Assembly: GCF_004522235.1 (NCBI RefSeq)
Contig: NZ_SDLT01000017.1
Span: forward strand, 58,476-122,475
Direction: 5' to 3'
DNA: 64,000 nucleotides
Origin: Amycolatopsis nivea
Lineage (GTDB): Bacteria; Actinomycetota; Actinomycetes; Mycobacteriales; Pseudonocardiaceae
Shown one piece after another: positions 15,396-22,653 of this stretch. Every line of letters begins with the position of its first letter. The stretch's first letter is position 1. The notes below the pieces were generated by a model. That model was not told the DNA's origin and made no database searches. It was given only the letters and a program-made list of their open reading frames with translations. A program made the translations under genes and the position numbers.

Positions 15396-16319
15396 TCACA
15401 CCTCGACCACCTCCGCCAGAGTCGGCAGCGAGGGATGCGCCCCGTGCCGCGTCACCACGACCGCGGCTACTTTCGCTGCGAAACCACAGGCCGCCACCAC
15501 ATCCGCGGTCGTCGGCTCACCGGAGATCTCCGCGAGCCGGGCAGCAAGCGCCCCGACAAACGAATCCCCCGCGGCCGTGGTGTCGACCGCCCGGACCGCA
15601 ACGGCAGGGACATGCGCGGACGACGAGGCGTCGAGCACCGCGCACCCCTCCGCCCCCAGCGTCACGATCACCCATCGGCAGCCCGCCGCGAACAGGTCAG
15701 CGCTGCCGCGTTGCAACCCGTTGCTGTCGAAGGGATCTTGGCCGGTGAGCTGCCGGAACTCGATTTCGTTCGCCACCACCACATCGCTGAACGGCAGCAG
15801 CTTCCCGGCCACGTCGGCGGCGGGCGCGGTGTTGAGTACCGTCAGCACCCCGCGTGCGCGAGCAGCCGCGAACGCGCGTTCCGTCGCGTCGGGCACCGCC
15901 TCCAACTGGCCTACTGCGACTCGAAGACCTGGCATCGCGTCGATCGCCGCTTCGGCTGTCGTTGCGGGGATGTCGGCGTTCGCCCCGGCCACGACAACGA
16001 TCGAGTTGACGCCCTCCGCGTCGACGGTGATCGCTGCTCGGCCGGTGGGCAGCGGCGACCTTCGCACATGGGTGACGTCCGCGCCCTCGGCGACGAGGGC
16101 TTTCAGGTACTCGTCGCCGTCCTCGTCCTGGCCGACGCATCCGATCACCGCGACGTCCGCGCCGAGCCGGGCGGCGGCGACGGCTTGGTTGCCGCCTTTT
16201 CCGCCCAGTTCCCGGCTCGCCGAGAATCCCATGAGGGTCTCCCCTGGTTCGGGTATCCGCGGTGCTTGGACGATGTGGTCGACGTTGAGCGACGCGACGA
16301 CCGCTACGACGGCGCTCAT
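15396..16319 (-). CDS. rbsK: Ribokinase-type PfkB sugar kinase
   Basis: 307 residues, the normal ribokinase length. N-terminal substrate motif GGKGGNQA at 39-46 and the C-terminal DTTAAGDSF at 246-254, where the last Asp is the catalytic base and the AAGD form is usual for ribokinases. ATG 16319 overlaps the TGA of the phosphotriesterase-like gene (ATGA), so the two are translationally coupled. Last gene of the four-gene operon 19119-15396 opposite the LacI gene. It should phosphorylate ribose or another pentose or nucleoside-like sugar set free by the upstream hydrolase. The exact substrate is not shown by the sequence. Confidence 0.85.
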   Translation of the reverse strand: MSAVVAVVASLNVDHIVQAPRIPEPGETLMGFSASRELGGKGGNQAVAAARLGADVAVIGCVGQDEDGDEYLKALVAEGADVTHVRRSPLPTGRAAITVDAEGVNSIVVVAGANADIPATTAEAAIDAMPGLRVAVGQLEAVPDATERAFAAARARGVLTVLNTAPAADVAGKLLPFSDVVVANEIEFRQLTGQDPFDSNGLQRGSADLFAAGCRWVIVTLGAEGCAVLDASSSAHVPAVAVRAVDTTAAGDSFVGALAARLAEISGEPTTADVVAACGFAAKVAAVVVTRHGAHPSLPTLAEVVEV

Positions 16320-17350
16320 GCGGTCAGCCATCGCACCGGGACATCCCGCATCAGCCGGGCGACCGCGTCGGCCGGGACGCCTTCGGCTTCGAGCAGATCG
16401 GCGAAAACAGTCGGCACGAAGACCAGCCCGTTCCCGCCGTTGTGCGTCCACATCTGCTTGAGGAACAGGTCGTGCGACAACATGATCTGCTCTCCGAAGC
16501 CCTCGTGCACCCATCGCGCCACGGCGTGCGCGGTCTGGGAAACCGTCGGGGCCACGCCTTCGCCGGGGAACGAAATGTCGAGGCCGATCATGTCGAACTC
16601 CAGCAGCACGCCGCGTTCGAGCAGCTCGCGCTGGTAGCCGGGATCGTCGCCGGACGGATCGCTGTGCGCCAGCGCGACTTTGCCCGGCAGCGCACCGCAT
16701 TCGTCCAGCACCAGGTCGAGCACCTCGTGCCCGCGGCGTTGCCAGCCCGGCATGTGGATGTTGAGCCCGACGTTCGGCCGGGCCGCCTGCGCGAGCGCCG
16801 CGGCGCGCAGCGAAGCCCGTTCCCCGTCGGTGAACAGCGGCGAGACGCCGACCTCGCCGATGACGCCGGCCCGGATTCCCGTTTCGCCGACGCCCTCGTC
16901 CAGTTCCGAGAGAATGCGCGCGGTCTGCGCTTCGACGGCGACCGCGGTGATGCGCTCGCCCTCGAATTTCTCCAGGTACGCACCGGTGCCCATGATGACG
17001 GTGACCCCGGTGGCCTCGGCCACCGCCGCCAGCGCTCGCGGGTCGCGGCCGATCGCCGCGCTGCCGGTCGCGTCGACCACCGTGCCGCCGCCTGCCGCGG
17101 CAAACGCGGCCAGCTCGCGCACGACACTCGCGTGGTCCTTCACCGCCACGTTGTCGGCGCAGCAGTAGGGATCCTGGCGAAGCAGGAACTGCCAGCTAGG
17201 CCCCACTTCCGCTTCGACGAGCCGCCGAGTGGAGGCGTAGGAGGGTTCGGCGACGGCGGAGGACAGGTCGTTGAAGAGGTGCTCGTGCGGCAGCACCAGC
17301 CCGAGGTCCGCCGCCTCGACCGCACCGAGGACGCCGCGCACCTCAGCCAC
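16316..17350 (-). CDS. php: Phosphotriesterase-family metal-dependent hydrolase (lactonase-like)
   Basis: 344 residues from GTG 17350, overlapping the end of the DMT transporter gene by 8 bp. Amidohydrolase fold signatures: HEH at 22-24 (first two metal ligands), Glu in IGEVG in place of the carbamylated lysine, His in NIHMPG, His in LAHSDP and Asp in LSHDLF near the C terminus. All metal ligands expected of the family are present. Members of this group include sugar-lactone and phosphofuranose lactonases, which fits the ribokinase-type kinase that follows it. True phosphotriester substrates are unlikely. Cytoplasmic. Confidence 0.85.
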   Translation of the reverse strand: MAEVRGVLGAVEAADLGLVLPHEHLFNDLSSAVAEPSYASTRRLVEAEVGPSWQFLLRQDPYCCADNVAVKDHASVVRELAAFAAAGGGTVVDATGSAAIGRDPRALAAVAEATGVTVIMGTGAYLEKFEGERITAVAVEAQTARILSELDEGVGETGIRAGVIGEVGVSPLFTDGERASLRAAALAQAARPNVGLNIHMPGWQRRGHEVLDLVLDECGALPGKVALAHSDPSGDDPGYQRELLERGVLLEFDMIGLDISFPGEGVAPTVSQTAHAVARWVHEGFGEQIMLSHDLFLKQMWTHNGGNGLVFVPTVFADLLEAEGVPADAVARLMRDVPVRWLTA

Positions 17351-18338
17351 GATGCACCTCGGCGGGCTGGGCGAGGACCGCCGGTTCGGCCGTGTGCCGG
17401 GACGGAATCATCGCGATCGCCGCGGCCGCCAGTGCCACGAGCGCGCCGAGGACGGTGACCAGGTGCAGGCTGGACCCCGCCGCGGGAGCGACGACCTCGA
17501 GCAGCAGCGACCCGATGAGCTGGCCGGCCGTGGAGGCCAGCCCCAGCAGCAGCAGGCCCAATCCGCGCACCAGCAAGGCCATCAGCGCGATCGACAACAG
17601 GCCGAGCGGCCCGCCGAAGTACATCCACCACGTGCCCGGCAACGCGAAGTGCGCGCCCGAAGCCGCCATCCGCACGACGTACACGAGGCCGAGCGCCACG
17701 AAGCCGATGAGGAAGTTCCAGGTGATGGAGATGAACATCGAGCCGGACAGCAAGCCGATCTCGGAGTTGCCCGCGGGCTGCCAGCCGGCGAGCAGGCCGC
17801 CGACGAACGGCATGATCGCCAGCGCGATCATGTGCGGGGCCGACCAGTTCGGGGACACGACCAGCACCGTGGCGCAGATGGCGAGGATCGCCCCGGCGAT
17901 GCGCGGCGCGCTCATCGCCTGCTTGAACGGGACGCCGATGCCGAGCCGGTCGCACACCACGCCGGAGATGACCATGCCGGAGATCAGCGAGGTCTGGAAG
18001 ATCGCCACGCCGAGGAAGCCCACCGTCACGCCTTCGGAGAGCACGATCACCGCGCCGCACAGGCCCGCGAAGAAGTTCCACCGCGGGATCTCGCCGCGTA
18101 CGAGCTGACCCGGCAGCCGGAAGAACGCGGCGCGCGTCCGGGCCCGCGCCAGCACGATGACCAGCATCAGCACCAGGCCGGTGCCGAAGGACACCAGCGC
18201 GGCGGCGTGCCCGTCGCCGAGTTCGGTGCCGAGATGTCCGTTGACCAGCGACTGCAACGGGCCGAGCATGCCGGCGAAGACGGTCGCGATCGTCAGCACG
18301 ACGACCGAGGTCGCGCGCCGGGTGGGTGACGTACTCAT
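17343..18338 (-). CDS. DMT-superfamily transporter (DUF606/YdcZ-like)
   Basis: 331 residues with ten hydrophobic segments arranged as two similar five-helix halves (first half about 10-150, second about 180-315). The first half contains NGHLGTELGDGHAAALVSFG, the pattern seen in DUF606 proteins, where each half is about 140 residues. AAGGAGG lies 6 nt upstream of ATG 18338. Second gene of the LacI-associated operon, after the ThuA-like gene, so it probably moves the substrate or a product of the pathway across the membrane; direction unknown. Confidence 0.8.
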   Translation of the reverse strand: MSTSPTRRATSVVVLTIATVFAGMLGPLQSLVNGHLGTELGDGHAAALVSFGTGLVLMLVIVLARARTRAAFFRLPGQLVRGEIPRWNFFAGLCGAVIVLSEGVTVGFLGVAIFQTSLISGMVISGVVCDRLGIGVPFKQAMSAPRIAGAILAICATVLVVSPNWSAPHMIALAIMPFVGGLLAGWQPAGNSEIGLLSGSMFISITWNFLIGFVALGLVYVVRMAASGAHFALPGTWWMYFGGPLGLLSIALMALLVRGLGLLLLGLASTAGQLIGSLLLEVVAPAAGSSLHLVTVLGALVALAAAAIAMIPSRHTAEPAVLAQPAEVHRG

Positions 18339-18369
18339 CGAATCCTCCTTGATCCCGAGTGCGCGCGGC

Positions 18370-19119
18370 TCAGCTGTCGCGTCCGGCGAGCCAGGTCAGC
18401 GCCTGGGCGAAGAGCTTGCGGTAGCCGTCCCAGCTCATGAACTCCTCCGGAGCCCAGTGCGGGGAGATGTCCGAGGTGAACGCGAGGGTGCGGCCCTCGC
18501 CGAACCGCCGCGCGGCCAGCATGACGTCGCCCTCGACGGTGGCGAGCAGTTCGGCGTCCGGCTTCAGCGTGGTGTGCTGGTAGCCCAGCAGGATCGGCCA
18601 TTCCTGATCGAGACCGGCGACCACCGGGTGGCCGGACTGCACGACCTGGGCGCGGACGCCCTCCGGGGTCTCGACGCGGTCGTCGAACGGGTCGATGTCG
18701 ACCGGGAGGATCTCCTCGATCGGCGTCCGGTGGTAGTTGGCCTTGCCCTCGAAACCCTGGAAGCTCAGGTAGCCGCCCGCCATCATCAGGCCGCCGCCCC
18801 GGACCCACTCGCGCAGCAGCTTGAGCCGGTTGGGCGTCGGGCGGCCGCGGGTGAACGTGTCCGGGTGCAGCAGCAGCGTGTTGGAGCCGACGTCGGAGAG
18901 CAGCACGACGTCGTAGGCCCCGAGTTCCTCCAGCGTCTGCGGGAACTTCTCGGCCACGTCGTGCGAACGCAGGTGAGTCACCTCGACCCCTTCCGCCGCC
19001 AGCACCGCCAGCAGCCGCTCGCACCCGATCTCCACCTGCGTGTGCGCGAACGGGTCGTATCCCTTGTGGTCGATCGTCGCACTGACCCACGACTCCCCGG
19101 CTAGCAGGACCTTGACCAT
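18370..19119 (-). CDS. ThuA-like / class I glutamine amidotransferase-fold protein
   Basis: 249 residues; AGGAGT is upstream of ATG 19119. Flavodoxin-like amidotransferase fold: VLLAGESWV at the N terminus, YDVVLLSDVGSNTLLL in the middle, then GGGLMMAGGYLSFQG and a C-terminal FTSDISPHW segment. It matches the group annotated as glutamine amidotransferase or trehalose-utilisation-like. I do not see a nucleophile-elbow Cys, so true glutaminase activity is doubtful and a binding or hydrolase role on a carbohydrate is more likely. First gene of the minus-strand operon; its promoter region holds the LacI-type palindrome. Confidence 0.7.
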   Translation of the reverse strand: MVKVLLAGESWVSATIDHKGYDPFAHTQVEIGCERLLAVLAAEGVEVTHLRSHDVAEKFPQTLEELGAYDVVLLSDVGSNTLLLHPDTFTRGRPTPNRLKLLREWVRGGGLMMAGGYLSFQGFEGKANYHRTPIEEILPVDIDPFDDRVETPEGVRAQVVQSGHPVVAGLDQEWPILLGYQHTTLKPDAELLATVEGDVMLAARRFGEGRTLAFTSDISPHWAPEEFMSWDGYRKLFAQALTWLAGRDS

Positions 19120-19151
19120 CGACGACTCCTTCGGGCGAAAGCTTTAGCGTG

Positions 19152-19163
19152 TGTTGCGCAACA
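19152..19163. promoter_or_regulatory. Putative LacI-family operator
   Basis: TGTTGCGCAACA is a perfect 12-bp palindrome midway between the divergent ThuA-like and LacI starts. On the minus strand TGTTGCGC occurs again 11 bp away (19165-19172), so there is one full site plus a half site. A TATAGGAT -10-like element for the plus strand follows at about 19180. The LacI protein at 19231 is the obvious candidate to bind it. Confidence 0.65.
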
Positions 19164-19230
19164 TAGCGCAACAACGCCAATATAGGATGCGGTTGCAGTC
19201 GCCGTCAACGCTCGAACGGGGAGGAGCCGG

Positions 19231-20220
19231 ATGTCGCTGGCGAAGGTGGCCCGAGAGGCCGGGGTGGCGGTGTCGACGGTGTCGAGGTACGTCCGGGGCG
19301 AGCTCAACGTCGCCTCCGAGACGGCCCGGCGCATCGATGCCGCACTGTCCGCCGAAGGGCATCCGCCCGTCCAGAAACAGGTGACCGGGCTCAGCCTCGG
19401 CCTGGTGGTCCCGTCGCTGGACAACCCGTATTTCTCCACGCTGGCGGACGCGGTGGCCGACGCCGCCGCGACGGACGGCATCGACGTGTTCACCGCCCTC
19501 ACCGGCTCGTCGCCGTCTCGGGAGCGCGCCAGCGTCGAGCGCCTGATGCGGGTGCCGGACGTGGGCGGGCTGATTTATTTGGGGATGAACAGCACCAACG
19601 AGGCCTTCGCGGGCCGGCTGGCGGGCGATTTCCCGGTGGTCTTCCTCGACAAGTACGTCGAAGCCGCCGGACCGAGGATCGCGCACATCACCGCGAACAG
19701 CTTCGGCGGCGCGTACCAGGCGACCACCCACCTGATCTCCCAGGGCCACCGGCGCATCGCCCACGTCGGCGGCCCGGCCGGGCTGCGGACGGCCGACCAG
19801 CGCGAGGCCGGGTACCGCGCGGCGCTGAAGGCGCACGGGATCGAGGCCGACGAGGCGATGATCGTGCGCGGCACGTTCAGTTCGGCGTTCGGCATGAACT
19901 TCTTCGCGCACATGGCGCGAGCCGGCGCGGAGCCGACCGCGGTGTTCACCGCCAGCGACATCGCCGCGGTAGGCCTGCTCGAAGCCGCCCGCCGCGCCGG
20001 GGTCGCGGTGCCAGGGGACCTGTCGGTGATCGGCTGCGACGGCATCACCCTCGGCGAATGGACCTCGCCGCGCCTGACGACCGTTGCGCAACCGACCGAG
20101 CAGATGGCCCGCAAAGCAGTCGACGAGATCACCCGCCTCGCGGCCGGGGACAGCCCCGCCGACCACGTGCTCTCGATGCAGCTAGTCGTCCGCGAATCGA
20201 CCCGGGAGTACTCCGCATGA
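19231..20220 (+). CDS. LacI-family transcriptional regulator
   Basis: 329 residues; GGGGAGGAG is just upstream of ATG 19231. N-terminal helix-turn-helix LAKVAREAGVAVSTVSRYV with hinge helix, then a periplasmic-binding-protein-like effector domain (LGLVVPSLDNPYFSTLADAV; GHRRIAHVGGP; VFTASDIAAVGLLEAARRAGVAVPGDLSVIGCDG). Full length for the family. The stop codon overlaps the M20 peptidase start. Likely a repressor of both arms of this divergent locus, released by the sugar-like substrate. Confidence 0.93.
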   Translation: MSLAKVAREAGVAVSTVSRYVRGELNVASETARRIDAALSAEGHPPVQKQVTGLSLGLVVPSLDNPYFSTLADAVADAAATDGIDVFTALTGSSPSRERASVERLMRVPDVGGLIYLGMNSTNEAFAGRLAGDFPVVFLDKYVEAAGPRIAHITANSFGGAYQATTHLISQGHRRIAHVGGPAGLRTADQREAGYRAALKAHGIEADEAMIVRGTFSSAFGMNFFAHMARAGAEPTAVFTASDIAAVGLLEAARRAGVAVPGDLSVIGCDGITLGEWTSPRLTTVAQPTEQMARKAVDEITRLAAGDSPADHVLSMQLVVRESTREYSA

Positions 20221-21275
20221 CCGACGACGCCCTTGACCTGCTGCGCGACCTCGTGCGCCAAGACACCACCTCCGGCAGCAACGCCGCACAGGCCGCCGCC
20301 CAGGAACTGGCGACCTCCTACGCCACGGCTATTGCGGGCGTACGCGTGCTGCAACGTTCCACCACCGGCCGCCCGTGGGTACTGCTCGGCACCGGATCGG
20401 GCAGCGGGCCACTGTTCGTATGCCACATCGACACCGTCCCGGTCGGCTCCCCCGATCTGTGGGACCGCACCCCGTTCTCCGCGGACACCGACGAGAAGTA
20501 CCTGCACGGCCGAGGCAGCGTCGACATGAAGGGCGGCCTGGTAGCCGCCCTGGAAGCGTTGCGCAACGCCGCGGAAGCCGGTGCCGACGCACAAGTCCTG
20601 ATCACGAGCGACGAAGAAATCGGCTGCCGCGGCGCGGCGGAGGCCGCAAGCTCGCTGGAGCTGACGCCGCAGATCGTCGTAGTACCCGAGGCAACGCAAA
20701 ACCGCGTCTCGCTCGGCCATCGCGGAGCCACGTGGCTGCGCCTCGCCGCGTCCGGCAAAGCCGCTCACGGGTCCACACCGCACCTCGGCCGCAACGCGAT
20801 CCAACTACTCGCCGACCGGGCCCTGGGTGCGCTCGACTCGTTTCCGCTGTCCACTGAGGACTATCTGGGCAAGGAGACCGTCAACGTCGGCACCTTCGAG
20901 GGCGGAACCGCGACGAATATCGTTCCCGCTGCGGCAGTTCTGACGCTGGACGTGCGCACCGTAGACGGAGGAGCGCCCGCGATCGCCTGGGCGTCTTCGC
21001 TCGATCCGGCAATCAGTACCGAGGTGGATCTCGACCTGCCCGCCGTCCGGACCCCACGCCTGCCGGACGCGCTCTCCGACCAAGTCACCGCTCCAGCCGC
21101 CACCTACTTCACCGACGCCTCAGCATTGGCCGGATCGGTGGCCGGAGCCCCGATCGTGATCTGGGGACCAGGAGACCCACGCGAAATGCACGCAGCGAAC
21201 GAAAAACTGGAACTGAAATCCTGGCAAGAGGCGTCGCGCAACTATCAAGAACTGGTACTTTCCGCCGCACGGTGA
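20217..21275 (+). CDS. M20-family metallopeptidase / amidohydrolase (ArgE/DapE type)
   Basis: 352 residues from ATG 20217, which overlaps the LacI stop (ATGA). Di-zinc signatures: HID at 69-71 (CHIDTVP), Asp/Lys in GSVDMKGG near 102, catalytic Glu pair in TSDEEIG near 131-132, His in the dimerisation domain (GKAAHGSTPHLGRNAI), and the terminal HAANEK His ligand. Domain order and length are normal for the family, which cleaves amide bonds of N-acyl amino acids or short peptides. Co-transcribed with LacI and opposite a sugar-hydrolase/kinase operon, so the pathway substrate may carry an amide linkage; that is an inference. Confidence 0.87.
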   Translation: MTDDALDLLRDLVRQDTTSGSNAAQAAAQELATSYATAIAGVRVLQRSTTGRPWVLLGTGSGSGPLFVCHIDTVPVGSPDLWDRTPFSADTDEKYLHGRGSVDMKGGLVAALEALRNAAEAGADAQVLITSDEEIGCRGAAEAASSLELTPQIVVVPEATQNRVSLGHRGATWLRLAASGKAAHGSTPHLGRNAIQLLADRALGALDSFPLSTEDYLGKETVNVGTFEGGTATNIVPAAAVLTLDVRTVDGGAPAIAWASSLDPAISTEVDLDLPAVRTPRLPDALSDQVTAPAATYFTDASALAGSVAGAPIVIWGPGDPREMHAANEKLELKSWQEASRNYQELVLSAAR

Positions 21276-21280
21276 CCCCA

Positions 21281-21297
21281 CAGTCCAATATGGACTG
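21281..21297. terminator. Small hairpin after the M20 gene
   Basis: CAGTCCA, loop ATA, TGGACTG: a perfect 7-bp stem starting 6 nt after the stop at 21275. No T-run follows, so it is a weak terminator or possibly a binding site. The following 21300-21473 is C-rich and holds no convincing gene. Confidence 0.4.
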
Positions 21298-21473
21298 AGA
21301 CCCCGCCGCTCGACCCCCCAACCCAATACGCCCCCGCACCGATGCACCCAACGAGCGAGGCACCCACACCACCCCCGCACCCCAGACCGTCAGCACAATC
21401 AAGCTTCGGGGTGCCCCACGCAACCCCCACGGCAATGTCGCCGCCAGGCGACGAGCCGAACACGAACAGCCGA

Positions 21474-22163
21474 CTACCCAAGATCAATACGAGGCCGAGT
21501 CCGCACAGTCCCGAACAACAACGCCTGCCCAGTAGCCGCCATATGATCCGAAATCACCTGCTGCGTCTTGACCGGATCCCCCGACTCAATAGCGGTGACG
21601 ATCTCCAAATGCCGCCCAGCACTCATATTCGACAGCGCCCGCTCAAGCCCCCGATACATGATGCACATCCGAATCGCCCCCTCGAGCAGCTTCCAGGACC
21701 GCACCAGCGCGTCATTGTCCGTAAGCTCCACAAGCAGCTCATGGAACGCCAGATCAGCCTCGATCTGCGCCTCCAGCGACACCCGCTCCGCACGAGCCAT
21801 CGCATCGACCGCTTTCCGCAGCTTGGCGCAGTGCTCCTCCCGGTAGTAACTCGAGGCCAGCGTCTCCCCCGCGAGCGCCTCCAGCGCGGCGCGCACGGTG
21901 AAGGTGTTGATGATGTCCTTCTCGTTGATCGAGCGCACGGTGACGCGACCCCGCTCGCCGTACGAGACCAGGCCTTCCTGCTGCAGTTCGCGCAGTGCCT
22001 CGCGCAGGGTGCCCCGGCTGATCCCGAGCTGTTCGGACACCTGGACCTCGCCGAGGTGGCTGCCGGGCGGGAACTGGCCGGTGGTGATCGCCTCGCGCAG
22101 CGTGTCGACCGCCATCTGGCGCAGGTTGCGGCCGGGTTGGCTAGCCGAAGCCGGACGGCTCAC
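21474..22163 (-). CDS. GntR-family regulator, FadR/FCD subfamily
   Basis: 229 residues from GTG 22163 with GAGGAGG upstream. Winged helix about 15-80 (AVDTLREAITTGQFPPG, then LGISRGTLREALRELQQEGLV) followed by an all-helical FCD effector domain with Asp/His-type metal positions (FTVRAALEALAGE; ADLAFHELLVELTDN; HLEIVTAIESGD; ISDHM). Last gene of the minus-strand sugar operon starting at 25986; the gap to the RpiB-like gene is 25 bp. FCD-GntR proteins usually bind GT-N2-AC cores, and four TGTNNACA sites lie in the shared promoter region at 25996-26119, so this is the likely autoregulated repressor of the locus. Confidence 0.9.
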   Translation of the reverse strand: MSRPASASQPGRNLRQMAVDTLREAITTGQFPPGSHLGEVQVSEQLGISRGTLREALRELQQEGLVSYGERGRVTVRSINEKDIINTFTVRAALEALAGETLASSYYREEHCAKLRKAVDAMARAERVSLEAQIEADLAFHELLVELTDNDALVRSWKLLEGAIRMCIMYRGLERALSNMSAGRHLEIVTAIESGDPVKTQQVISDHMAATGQALLFGTVRTRPRIDLG

Positions 22164-22188
22164 CGCACGCCTCCTCTCTGACTCGGCG

Positions 22189-22653
22189 TCAGCACCGTTC
22201 GTAGTCGTCGAGCAACTGTACCTTCGCCGCGCTCGGCGACCGGTCGTCGAAGGCGTACCCGAGCCATTCGCGCACGAGCCGGCGGGCGAGTTCGAGGCCG
22301 ATCACCCGCTGGCCCAGGGCAAGCACCTGGCAGTTGTTGGACAGCACCGAGCGTTCCGCGGAGAACGAATCGTGCGCGGTGGCCGCGCGGATCCCGGGCA
22401 CCTTGTTCGCCGAGAGCGCCATGCCGATCCCGGTCCCGCACACCAGCACCGCGCGGTCGGCCGTGCCCGCCCGGATCGCCTCCCCCGCGGCGAGCCCGAT
22501 CTCCGGGTACGGCCGGTGTTCGTCCTCGGCGCCGCGGTGCACGCCGAGGTCGAGCACCTCTGACACCCGCGGATCCGCGCGCAGGTCGCGGGCGAGTTGT
22601 TCTTTGTAGTCCAGGCCGGCGTCGTCGCAGCCGACCGCGATCCGGTAGGTCAT
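22189..22653 (-). CDS. RpiB/LacAB-family sugar-phosphate isomerase (tetrulose-4-phosphate isomerase-like)
   Basis: 154 residues, the standard RpiB length. Catalytic Cys in VLVCGTGIGM, ANKVPGIRAA, catalytic-region His in TAHDSFSAERS, and NNCQVLALGQRVIG all match the family. The first motif is GCDDAG instead of the usual GSDHAG, so an Asp replaces the conserved His there. ATG 22653 overlaps the kinase stop (ATGA). Beside a dihydroxyacetone-type kinase, this fits the D-erythrulose 4-phosphate to D-erythrose 4-phosphate isomerases known from erythritol and threitol pathways (EryI, DerI) rather than ribose 5-phosphate isomerase. The substrate is inferred from context. Confidence 0.82.
   Translation of the reverse strand: MTYRIAVGCDDAGLDYKEQLARDLRADPRVSEVLDLGVHRGAEDEHRPYPEIGLAAGEAIRAGTADRAVLVCGTGIGMALSANKVPGIRAATAHDSFSAERSVLSNNCQVLALGQRVIGLELARRLVREWLGYAFDDRSPSAAKVQLLDDYERC

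Noticed and set aside
20084..20564. GTTGCGCAAC-like matches to the LacI operator inside genes
   Set aside because: The matches at about 20084 and 20554 fall in coding sequence, are shorter than the palindrome at 19152, and are explained by codon use.
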